Positions 53,341 through 64,000 of a DNA stretch of 64,000 bases are shown in pieces. The notes beneath the pieces are model-generated. The model saw nothing but the letters and a program-made list of their open reading frames with translations, had not been told where the DNA came from and did not search any database. Positions within the stretch are counted from its first letter, which is position 1, and each line of letters starts with the position of its first letter. The stretch is taken from the NCBI RefSeq assembly GCF_020379485.1, contig NC_063448.1:14531726-14595725 (forward strand), given 5' to 3'. Both the position numbers and the translations under genes were made by a program. Source of the DNA: Brassica napus. Taxonomy: Eukaryota; Streptophyta; Magnoliopsida; Brassicales; Brassicaceae.

Positions 53341-56300
53341 ATGACATCGCCTACTTCATCTGAGAGGTGGACCGATGGTCTTCAGTTCTCTTCCTTGTTA
53401 TGGTCTCCCCCACGAGATCCTCAACAACATAAGGTACTTAACAATAATAAATAAAGCCTCAGATGTCTCATCCATGAACCGGTGCTGATTGTCTTTCTCC
53501 TTAGGATCAAGTCGTTGCTTATGTCGAATACTTTGGTCAGTTCACATCAGAGCAATTCCCTGATGATATTGCTGAGGTACTTGTTCGTGTTCTTATGTTG
53601 CCTTATGAGTAGTAGTGGTGATATACTGATTTTACAAATATTTGTGTATCAGTTGGTCCGTAATCAGTATCCGTCAACTGAGAAGCGCCTTTTGGATGAT
53701 GTGTTGGGTATGTGTGAGCTTCTCTATCAAACACTTTATGATCCACGCTTCTTTGTTTTGAATGTTCATATCTGATTCTCTGGCTTGTTGTTGAAAACAA
53801 CAGCTATGTTTGTCCTCCATCATCCTGAGCATGGTCATGCGGTCATCCTTCCGATTATCTCATGTCTCATCGATGGCACCCTAGTGTACAGCAAGGAAGC
53901 TCATCCCTTCGCCTCTTTCATTTCTTTAGTTTCCCCAACCAGTGAGGTAAATAAGTTTCTCAACACTGTCTTTCATGGAAACTCTTTTTTTTTTTTTTAA
54001 TGCTGACGTACATGCGTGTTCACAATCCTTTACAGAATGACTATTCAGAGCAATGGGCTTTGGCGTGCGGAGAAATCCTCCGCATTTTGACTCATTACAA
54101 CCGTCCCATATACAAGACGGAGCAGCAAAATGGAGAAACGGAGAGCAAAGCTTCAACTAGTGGGTCTCCTACGCTTTCAGAGACTAAGGCTGTATCGCCA
54201 GGACAGCATGAAAGGAAACCGCTAAGGCCTTTGTCTCCATGGATCAGTGATATACTACTCGCTGCTCCCCTTGGTATCAGAAGTGACTACTTTCGTTGGT
54301 AAGTAGATTCTGTTACTTTGATTTGTACTGTGCTTAAGCTTCAACTAATAGTAATTGTTTGTTTATATCTACAGGTGTAGTGGTGTTATGGGTAAATACG
54401 CTGCTGGAGAGCTCAAGCCACCTACCATTGGTGAGTTTCCATCACCTGTGACTATTAGAATGGGGTTTTGAGTTGCGTCTTATAATTACTTTCCTACTTT
54501 TTGCAGCTACTCGAGGATCTGGTAAACATCCTCAATATATGCCTTCCACGCCAAGATGGGCGGTTGCTAATGGAGCTGGTGTCATACTGAGTGTTTGTGA
54601 TGACGAAGTTGCTCGGTATGAGACTGCTACGTTAACAGCCGTTGCTGTCCCTGCACTTCTCCTTCCTCCCCCAACGACATCCTTAGATGAGCATTTAGTT
54701 GCTGGCCTTCCAGCTCTTGAGCCATATGCTCGTTTGTTTCACAGGTAGTGTTTCTGAACACATCCTTGTGCTTCCTGGAGTCATATTTTGTTCTCACTCT
54801 CTTGTTCAACTGTCAGATATTATGCGATTGCAACTCCAAGTGCTACTCAGAGACTTCTTCTTGGACTCTTGGAAGCACCTCCGTCTTGGGCTCCAGATGC
54901 ACTTGATGCTGCTGTACAGCTTGTGGAGCTCCTTCGAGCTGCTGAAGATTATGCATCTGGTGTAAGGGTAAGCGTAATAAGAATCCTTTAATCACTCTCA
55001 AGAAAGATGATTGTGTCCCTTCTTCTCCACTTTGAAACTTCATCATCAGCTTTGATATGTCATTAAAAAGGATCAACTCTGATCACACACTCTCTTTTTC
55101 TTTGATGTAGCTACCAAGGAACTGGATGCATTTGCACTTCTTGCGTGCAATAGGAATCGCCATGTCTATGAGAGCAGGCGTTGCTGCTGACGCTGCAGCC
55201 GCTTTGCTTTTCCGCATACTCTCGCAGCCAGCACTGCTTTTTCCTCCGCTAAGCCAAGCTGAGGGAGTAGAAATCAAACACGCCCCTATTGGTGGCTACG
55301 GTTCAAATTACAGAAAGCAGATAGAAGTTCCTGCAGCAGAAGCAACCATTGAAGCCACTGCTCAAGGAATAGCCTCAATGCTTTGCGCTCACGGTCCTGA
55401 AGTGGAGTGGAGGATCTGCACTATATGGGAAGCTGCCTATGGATTGATCCCTTTAAACTCCTCAGCCGTTGATCTCCCTGAGATCATTGTCGCCACCCCA
55501 CTGCAACCTCCCATCTTGTCATGGAACCTATACATCCCACTCCTCAAAGTACTCGAGTATCTTCCACGTGGGAGTCCTTCCGAAGCATGCTTGATGAAGA
55601 TATTCGTCGCCACGGTGGAAACAATCCTCAGCAGAACTTTCCCGCCAGAGACTTCTATAAAGAAAGCTAGAGCGAGTTTAGCCACGAGATCATCAGCGAC
55701 CAAAAACCTCGCTATGGCTGAGCTTCGTGCTATGGTCCATGCTCTCTTCTTGGAATCATGCGCTGGCGTGGAGATAGCTTCGCGCCTGCTTTTCGTTGTG
55801 TTGACTGTTTGTGTTAGCCATGAAGCGCAGTCTAGTGGGAGCAAGAGACGGAGAAGCGAAGAAGATGCTACTGCAGAGGAGAATCAAGACAATCAAACTA
55901 GTAACCGTAAAAGTAGGAACGTCAAGGGACAAGGACCTGTGGCGGCGTTTGATTCGTACGTTCTCGCTGCTGTTTGTGCTCTTGCCTGTGAGGTTCAGCT
56001 GTATCCTATGATCTCTGGAGGAGGGAACTTCTCCAACTCCGCAGTGGCTGCAACCATTACAAAGTCTGTGAAGATAAACGGTTCATCTAACGAGTACGGA
56101 GCTGGGGTTGACTCTGCAATCAAGCATACACGCCGCATCTTAGCGATTCTCGAGGCGCTCTTTTCGTTGAAACCATCTTCTGTGGGGACTCCGTGGAGTT
56201 ACAGCTCTAGCGAGATAGTTGCTGCGGCCATGGTCGCAGCTCACATCTCCGAGCTCTTCAGACGCTCAAAGGCCTTGACGCATGCGCTGTCCGGGTTGAT

Positions 56301-57997
56301 GAGATGCAAATGGGACAAGGAGATTCATAAAAGAGCGTCGTCTTTGTACAACCTCATCGACGTTCACAGCAAAGTTGTAGCATCCATCGTCGACAAAGCT
56401 GAGCCCTTAGAAGCGTACCTTAAGAACGCACCGGTCCAGAAGGATTCGCTGGCTTGTCTTAACTGGAAACAACAGAACACATCATCAGCAGGAGGGTTTG
56501 GCACAGCAGCGGTGACGTCCACGTCACGCAATGAAATGGCTCCGAGAGGAGGTAACCATAAGTATGCTAGGCATTCGGATGAAGGCTCAGGGAGTAGATC
56601 ATCATCAGAGAAGGGTATCAAAGATCTGCTGTTGGATGCTTCTGATCTAGCGAATTTCCTCACGGCTGATAGGCTAGCAGGGTTTTACCGTGGTACGCAA
56701 GTTCTTTTGAGGTCGATACTTGCTGAGAAACCGGAGCTTTCTTTCTCCGTTGTTTCGCTGTTGTGGCACAAACTGATCGCTTCTCCTGAGATCCAGCCCA
56801 CAGCCGAAAGCACCTCTGCTCAACAAGGATGGAGACAGGTAAAAGCCTCAGCATTTCTATTTCCCCATCTTGCTTATACTTAACCGGAGCTAAGCAAGGG
56901 GGTAAACTTCATTCACTGATCATCATATTTCTCATGTACCAGGTAGTTGATGCACTATGCAATGTTGTATCCGCAACGCCAGCAAAAGCAGCTGCAGCCG
57001 TTGTTCTTCAGGTCTTTATTTCTCTCTGACTTTATTTACTTAAAACTTATAATATTGAATAACACACCTGTGAAAAGACTAAGATCAATCAACCATGGTC
57101 TTGTTTAAAGATTGTATATGTATTTGAAGGTTTTACTTTTATGCTCTAGTATGTTGAATGGTGGGTCTTGTGTTATATATACAGGCTGAGAGAGAGTTGC
57201 AGCCTTGGATAGCGAAAGATGATGAAGAAGGCCAGAAGATGTGGAAAATAAACCAAAGGATAGTGAAAGTGATGGTGGAACTCATGAGAAATCATGACAG
57301 GCCTGAGTCACTGGTGATTCTGGCAAGTGCATCTGATCTCCTTCTGAGAGCAACTGATGGAATGCTTGTTGATGGAGAAGCTTGTACATTACCTCAACTT
57401 GAGGTAATAATACTATACAATTACACCTTTATAGATTAGCTGCCACTTAGACTGGAAAATAGTTTTGACTCCAAAAAAAAACTTTTTTTGCAGCTACTTG
57501 AAGCTACAGCAAGAGCAATACAGCCAGTGTTAGCTTGGGGGCCATCTGGACTAGCAGTAGTTGACGGCTTATCTAATCTATTGAAGGTAAAGCATGAGCT
57601 TACCTATAGTTTGCTGTGTTGATCAGTAAAACAACTATGGCGCTGACTTTTTGATTCTTTACAGTGTCGTCTGCCGGCAACAATACGGTGCCTATCACAC
57701 CCAAGTGCACACGTACGTGCCTTGAGCACATCAGTACTACGAGACATCATGAACCAAAGCGGCATAACCACCAGCAAGGCAACTCCAAAACCACCGCCAA
57801 CAATAACAACAGAGAAGAATGGAACGGACAGCCCGTCGTACAGGTTCTTCAACGCGGCGGCAATAGACTGGAAAGCGGACATACAAAAGTGTTTGAACTG
57901 GGAAGCGCACAGCTTGCTGTCGACGACAATGCCAACTCAGTTTCTTGACACGGCGGCTGGGGAATTAGGATGTACCATATCAATGTCGTCCCAATAA
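53341..57997 (+). CDS. GI: GIGANTEA, circadian clock and flowering-time regulator
   Basis: A 5' UTR exon ends at 53003 and splices to 53228. Coding exons: 53341-53433, 53505-53576, 53653-53707, 53804-53946, 54036-54298, 54375-54430, 54507-54744, 54817-54967, 55111-56838, 56943-57011, 57185-57403, 57494-57586 and 57665-57997. All borders are GT-AG, total 3513 nt, 1170 residues (Arabidopsis GI is 1173). Diagnostic stretches: SSERWTDGLQFSSLLW near the start, DQVVAYVEYFGQFTSEQFPD, ERKPLRPLSPWISDILLAAP, GAGVILSVCDDEVARYET, and the end FLDTAAGELGCTISMSSQ. Known roles: nuclear and cytosolic scaffold, stabilises ZTL with HSP90, pairs with FKF1 to degrade CDFs and permit CO/FT expression. No frameshift or stop. 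Variable spots are the N-terminus, the STSGSP linker and the KRRRSEEDATAEENQ loop, where it is slightly shorter than Arabidopsis. Confidence 0.97.
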
Positions 57998-58928
57998 CAC
58001 GAGCAGCGCCTCTTTAAATGATTTGGAAGTAGACCAACCAATATGATGTTGTTACTTTTGTATTTAGTATTGTGTGATGATGAGTGACTAACGCAATCAT
58101 ATTCCGACCGGTGCGGTCTCTCGGGTCTCTTGATTCAAGCTGACTATGGCTACATTATGTAACTACACGTATAGCATTATCCAACTCTTTAAGACCTGAG
58201 TTCACTCGGTAAAACACAAGAATAGCTACTAGCGACTACTCCGATGAGGCTGGACAGAGGAGAAGAGTATTCTCTCTCTTACAATCCTTTGACGATGCTA
58301 TTGAATGAAAGGGGTAAAGTGAAACCAAATGTGCTTCTTAGTCGCTACCATACGCAAGTTAGTAAAGTACATGGTCGTCCTTCAATACACTTAAAACTAA
58401 CCCTGCGGATATAAACCGAAATAGCCGAGCCGAACCAATATTTTTGGTTTGAGTTTTGTTTAATTCGAGAAGTTTTCGAAAATAGTTTGATTTCCGGTTT
58501 GGTTTGGTTCAGTTCTCTTCTCAGTTATTTTGTTTTTCTAAATAAGCAAATTATCAGAAATTAACCAGGACTCCGATCGGGGAATAGGCTTTGAAGACTT
58601 TAAAGACTTTAAAATGACCTAAAGTCTCTAAAACCAAGTATTTTACCAATCACACTTTTGTTTTCCTATAATTTCTCAAAGCGCTTAAAGCCACCTAAAA
58701 CCTACTTCTCATTTTTTCTTTACGTTGTTTACTTTCTTTAAAAGGTAGAATTTGAGACTTTAGAAACTAGTATTCTTATTGTAAAGCCAAAGTCACAAAA
58801 GTCACAAAAGTCACAGCCAAACATTTTCTAAAGTCATTATTTTAAAAGTGGCATCTTACAATACTAAAAGTATAATCCTCAATGCTCAGTATGTCCACAT
58901 CAGCAAATTAAATTAACCAATCATAGAG
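57998..58928. other. 3' flank of GI and spacer
   Basis: Probable 3' UTR to about 58150. Beyond it a degenerate AACCGAAATAGCCGAGCCGAACC patch (58415-58520, hAT-fragment-like) and AAAGTCACAAAAGTCACA direct repeats (58788-58815). No gene; RPS18A, which I recall as the next gene in Arabidopsis, is not here. Confidence 0.5.
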
Positions 58929-59363
58929 CTTCACTACAAGAAAACAACGGTATTCTGACAGACATTCCGACGGAAAATGAAATTCTCGGAATATCCCGAG
59001 GAAACACAAAATTTGGTTTCCTCGGAATTTCCTCGGAATATACCGACGGAATTCTGAGGAAATATCAATCCGTCGGAATATTCTTATGGAATACCGAAGA
59101 AAAATGTATTCCTCGGAAAAAACCGATGAAGTCCGAGGATATATTATAGCCGTTAGAGAGCCGTTGGAGAGCCGTTGGGGGATTTTTAAAATTCCGAGGA
59201 AATTCCGACGAACTAGCCGTTGGCGTCTGAATTCCGTCGGAATTTCCTCGGTCTGTCGGCAGGATTTCAACTATAAATACAAGCACCCCTCTTTCTCTTC
59301 ATTCACTTCATATCTTCATCCTCCCTCTTACTCTCTTTACACACGAATTTGATTCATAAAAAC

Positions 59364-61384
59364 ATGTCTTCTTCAAATTATTTTCCTTCTTGGATCGATC
59401 GACCTCATTTGGATCCGAACACGAGATTGCTTACGGAAGAATACCAACGAGGTATAACCGAATTCATGGGGTAAGTTCACCGACAACCGGAAGCAAAAAC
59501 GGGTATGTTAAGATGTCCTTGCTCTAATTGTAAAAATAGAAAGGTTATTAAAGAGTGGGATGTTTGGACTTATCTATATTTGAGTGGGTTTACACGAAGT
59601 TACAAAATTTGGTATCATCATGGGGAAACTGATTATGAACATGGTAGTACTAGCGAACCTCAGCCAGCGGTTAGATTAGAAGAACCAATTAGAACGGATG
59701 TAGATTATGGTGTAGGTACTGAGCAGATGGTAAATGATCATTTTAGAGGGGAAGATTTACCCAATGCAGAAGCTAGGAGATTTTATGATATGTTGGATGC
59801 TAGAAAGCAACCATTGTACGAAGGTTGCAGAGATGGTCATTCAGCTTTATCATCTGCTACAAGATTGATGGGCATTAAAACAGATTATAATTTGGCTGAA
59901 GACTGTGTGGATGCGATTGCTGATTTTGTAAAAGGTATTCTACCCGAGGATAATGTAGCTCCTGGTTCATACTACGAGGTTCAAAAACTCGTAGCTGGTC
60001 TTGGTTTATCGTATCAGGTAATAGATGTATGCAGCGACAACTGCATGATTTATTGGAGGGCGGATGAACAGCGGGTTACATGCAAATTTTGTGGGAAGCC
60101 TGGTTATAAAGATACGAGTGGAAGAGTTCCAGTGCCATATAAAAGGATGTGGTATTTGCCTTTGACGGAAAGGTTGCAGAGGTTGTATCTGTCTGAACGC
60201 ACAACGTAACCAATGAGATGGCATACGGAACACTCAACAGATGGTGAGATCAGACATCTTTCAGATGCAAAAGCGTGGAAGCATTTCCAATCAAAGTATC
60301 CCGACTTTGCGTATGAGAGAAGAAATGTCTACCTTGGATTATGTACTGATGGTTTCAGCCCGTTTGGCAAGAGTGGAAGAAAGTATTCTCTATGGCCAGT
60401 CATTCTTACACCATACAACCTACCCCCAAACTTGTGCTTGCGACGAGAGTTTATGTTTCTCTCGATTCTCGTTCCCGGACCAGAGCATCCAAAGAGATCA
60501 CTTGATGTGTTTCTTCAGCCACTAATATATGAGTTGCAACAACTATGGGCTCAAGGTGCTGAAACATACGATGTTTCGTGTAAAGAAAACTTTCAAATGC
60601 AGGCAGTACTAATGTGGACAATAAGTGATTTTCCAGCATATGGTATGTTATCTGGATGGACAACGCATGGAAGGCTATCATGTTCATATTGTCAAGATAA
60701 CACTGATACTTTCCAACTAAAACACGGAAGGAAAACGTGTTGGTTTGACTGTCACAGGAGATTCCTACCACCTGATCATCCATATCGTAGGAGTAGGAAT
60801 TTGTTTACGAAGAACAAGAGGGTATTTGACAGTCCACCTCCGAAAATTTGTGGGAAAGATTTGAAGATACAACTAAGAGATTTTGGTGCAGAAAGGACGT
60901 CAGACGTCGGTGGACATGAGCGTTTTCCGGTAGATGTTGTTGGAGACCTACATAACTGGCACAAAAAAAGTATTTTCTGGACCTGCCATACTGGGAGGAT
61001 CATCTGCTAAGGCATAATTTAGATGTCATGCATATTGAGAAGAACTTTTTTGACAATCTCATGAACACGATCCTTAATGTTCAAGGTAAAACAAAAGATA
61101 ATTTGAAGTCAAGACTGGATTTAGTCGATATATGTGCTCGTTCAGAACTTCATGTTGATAAGAATGGTAGGGCTCATTTTCCCATATACCGACTTGATGT
61201 AGAGGGAAAAGATGCGTTCTTTGTTTGGATTTCAAACGATGTGAAATTTCCATACGGTTACGCATCTAATTTGCGTAACTGTATCGACAGAAATGAAGGA
61301 AAGTTTACAGGCTTGAAAAGCCACGATTGCCCTGTAATGATGCAGCACCTCCTTCCGTTTGCCTTCAAGAAACTATTGGGATAA
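59364..61384 (+). pseudogene. CACTA TNP2-type transposase, broken and 3' truncated
   Basis: An ATG at 59364 (MSSSNYFPSWIDRPHLDPN) begins the frame. The cysteine motif MLRCPCSNCKN, then CKFCGKPGYKDTSGRVPVPY, SDFPAYGMLSGWTTHGRLSC and MHIEKNFFDNLMNTIL are present in family order. Lesions: TAA at 59472-59474, TAA at 60207-60209, and a frameshift near 60985 (IFWTCHTGRIIC then stop). The reading then resumes in the frame starting at 61028. Homology ends at about 61365 (LLPFAFKKLLG), before the conserved WMYPYERQMK region that the sister copy at 4.4-8.1 kb retains. Thus the C-terminal half is deleted. Confidence 0.85.
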
Positions 61385-62192
<808 letters not shown>

Positions 62193-62289
62193 TTTTTTTT
62201 TTTGTTCAAAAACTCGGAATGTTTTATTTTTATTTGTACAACTTTGAATATTATCTAATATGTTTTCAATTTTAATTTTAATTTTATAT

Positions 62290-62697
62290 TTTCGAGGAAA
62301 TGAACCCTCGGAAATTTCCGACGAACATTTCCTCGGAATAAGTCGTCGGAATATACCGAGGGACTCCTTCCTCGGAATTTTCCGAGGGCTCCGTTCCTCG
62401 AAAATTCTTGATGAAAATTCTGAGGAACATTTCGTCGGAACTTCCGAGGATTGGACCATCGGAAAGTCCATCAAAATATCCCGAGGAAGTTCTCCCTCAG
62501 TATATTCCGAGGACCTTTCCGACGAACTGGTGGTCCTCGGAATTCCGTCGGAAATTTCCGAGGGATTTCCGAGGAAAAATGAATTTCCGAGGAGTTATTT
62601 CCGAGGACTTGTTTCGTCGGTATGTCTTCGGAATAACGTTATTCCGACGACATACCGACGATTTTTTCCCTCGCTATGCCGCTGTTTTCTTGTAGTG
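62290..62697. repeat. CACTA right subterminal repeats
   Basis: Dense TTCCGACGAA/TTCCTCGGAA/TTCCGAGGA units in both orientations, ending TTTTCTTGTAGTG (62685-62697). The longest continuous open frames here (up to 159 codons) are repeat artefacts. Confidence 0.88.
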
Positions 62698-62700
62698 CTT

Positions 62701-63493
62701 TATTTTGCCTTGTCATACATGTTCTTAGTCGAGATCTAATTTCGCGGGCTTAAGAGATTCTAATATTGTCGTAGCCCATTTTAGGTAAGCACAACTAAGG
62801 ACTATCGCTAGCCTCTTCCACTTCACCATCGCCGACGTTCCCGATTCCGTTTCTTGGAGTTATTACGAGCCATGCTATCCTTCCACCTTCCTTTGTTACT
62901 TATATATAAACTTCTTCACCCAATCTTTTGCTCCAACTGCAACCATGTATAAAACTCCCCACCTTTCCCCTTTCCAATATTCTCACTAAATAAGTCCATT
63001 GTGATATTCAATATCGTAATATTCTTCACACAGTTTGATCTCTGTTACTTCCAAATCACAAGTTTTCTGCATCGGTTATGTCGGCATTATCAGGTAACTT
63101 TCCAATCGCTTCTCCAATTCAATAGCTTATAAATTGAATATAATCAGCACAGGAATTTGGTTTCACAATAATATGATTAGCTGAGTATAGTACCAACTAT
63201 GGATGTTGATATTAGAAAAACTAGGAGAACAAAGGATATGGGATCTGTAATTTTAACTAAATCTAAATCTTGCCTAAGAAAATTGAATCTGAATCTGGCC
63301 CTTAATTAGAGAAGACGAATGGTCATTTGATTTGTTTAATCATTAATGAGCTACATTTGCGATAATTCGTATTCATATGATTTAACTGATTTAATCAACC
63401 GTTTGGTATGTAGTAATGCAATTCAAATGGAGTTGTGTTCAATCTTTTATATTGTAGGAAGATATACAAAGCTTATGGTAGCGAAGATCAAAA
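62701..63493 (+). promoter_or_regulatory. Promoter, 5' UTR and leader intron of the small gene at the right edge
   Basis: A TATATATAAAC TATA-box-like element at 62901 precedes a pyrimidine-rich leader. A probable 5' UTR exon ends at ATTATCAG|GTAACT (63092/63093). The intron acceptor is TTGTAG (ends near 63459). The leader carries an upstream ORF beginning ATGTCGGCATTATCAG (63078). Confidence 0.45.
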
Positions 63494-63502
63494 ATGATGA
63501 GT
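63078..63502 (+). other. Upstream ORF overlapping the main start codon
   Basis: After splicing the leader intron, ATG 63078 reads 20 codons (MSALSGRYTKLMVAKIKNDE) to a TGA inside the main coding start: the junction ATGATGAGTGA contains both the two candidate main ATGs and the uORF stop. Could regulate translation by reinitiation. Conservation is unknown. Confidence 0.4.
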
Positions 63503-63797
63503 GAGAGGACCTTAAGCTCTTGGAAACTGGTGCTGCTGCTTGTGCTTTGTCTTCATGTTCTTTCTCTCTATTGTAGCGCCGCATCTCAGTCCAGTTTCGT
63601 CAATGGTGGGTGTTACATCTCTATCTGTTTGTCTCCGTATGGAGATAATCTCATAATGGTTTCTCTTGATGAGTGTAGGCACCAAACCATCTTATAAACT
63701 CGCCAAATCCGGCGATGGAATAATATCCTATCAAATATTATCTTCTCTTAAATCTTTTTTTTTTTTGCTTATGTTGCTCTTTTCATTTTTTGGTTAA
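63494..63797 (+). CDS. Small predicted secretory/membrane protein, hypothetical
   Basis: Exon 63494-63605 encodes MMSERTLSSWKLVLLLVLCLHVLSL-type signal sequence ending near YCSAASQSS. The donor at 63606 and acceptor at 63677-63678 join it in frame to 63679-63797 (GTKPSYKLAKSGDGIISYQ, then a hydrophobic tail), 76 residues in all. I do not recognise the family. The N-terminal signal is convincing. The second exon is less certain because it ends in a poly-Phe/Leu stretch encoded by a T tract and may instead be intronic, with the real gene continuing beyond the window. Confidence 0.45.
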
Positions 63798-64000
63798 ACA
63801 GAACTGGATCAAAGGAATCAAAAAACATAATTGAACAGCATGCTTCTCTTCGATCATGCAACTTATGACAAGAACCATGTTGATCTCTTTCATTACAACT
63901 ATCAAGTATTATCTCTTTGATACATGCCACTCTTTGTAAGTGCTCTTTGTAGTGGTCCGTAGTCACTCAAGTTCTTTTTTTGACATAATTAATTTGAAGA
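63798..64000. other. Right edge, nothing further assigned
   Basis: May be a 3' UTR or intron of the preceding gene. No other motif. Confidence 0.35.

Overview
The window is plant nuclear DNA, almost certainly Brassicaceae and most likely Brassica or a close relative. It is AT-rich, has short GT-AG introns, and carries five apparently intact intron-containing genes separated by long stretches of transposable elements. The strongest anchor is a complete GIGANTEA gene (53.3-58.0 kb). Upstream of it lie an MA3-domain (MRF2-type) gene, a DUF1475 membrane-protein gene and a decayed poly(A)-binding-protein gene. From memory, this order matches Arabidopsis AT1G22730, AT1G22750, AT1G22760 (PAB3) and AT1G22770 (GI), with AT1G22740 (RABG3B) missing. 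That is the pattern expected of one fractionated sub-genome copy after the Brassica triplication. A p23 co-chaperone gene (20.1-21.1 kb) lies outside this collinear block. A small predicted secretory-signal gene sits at the right edge.

Layout. 0.4-10.4 kb: one decayed Ty1/Copia element with matching LTRs and a 5-bp target-site duplication (TSD), carrying a CACTA element in its gag. 10.4-20 kb: gene-free, with nested hAT elements, a Mutator-like foldback element with a telomere-like interior, a TRIM, three SINEs and a 1.25-kb LINE-like retroposon. 20.1-21.1 kb: p23. 22.3-23.7 kb: nested MITEs. 23.9-29.4 kb: two Athila-like Ty3/Gypsy remnants in opposite orientation. 29.4-35.9 kb: AT-rich repeats, including a second foldback copy. 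36-38.8 kb: MRF2-like gene. 39.1-44.0 kb: PIF/Harbinger element with three broken ORFs. 44.7-46.5 kb: DUF1475 gene. 47.1-48.1 kb: PABP relic. 50.4-51.2 kb: hAT element. 51.8-52.05 kb: evening-element cluster. 53.3-58.0 kb: GI. 58.93-62.70 kb: a complete-ended but internally deleted CACTA element. 63-64 kb: small gene.

The genes are not an operon and act independently. GI is the circadian and photoperiod regulator, the MA3 protein a translation factor, p23 an HSP90 co-chaperone, and DUF1475 an uncharacterised membrane protein. No CRISPR, phage or bacterial system is present. The least expected signals are: a set of five very short poly(A)-tailed insertions, each flanked by 11-17 bp duplications; two foldback elements with telomere-like interiors and perfect 9-bp TSDs; a two-fold duplication in the exon plan of the DUF1475 gene; and an internal copy of subterminal repeats inside a CACTA element. 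All boundaries were read by eye and no database search was possible.
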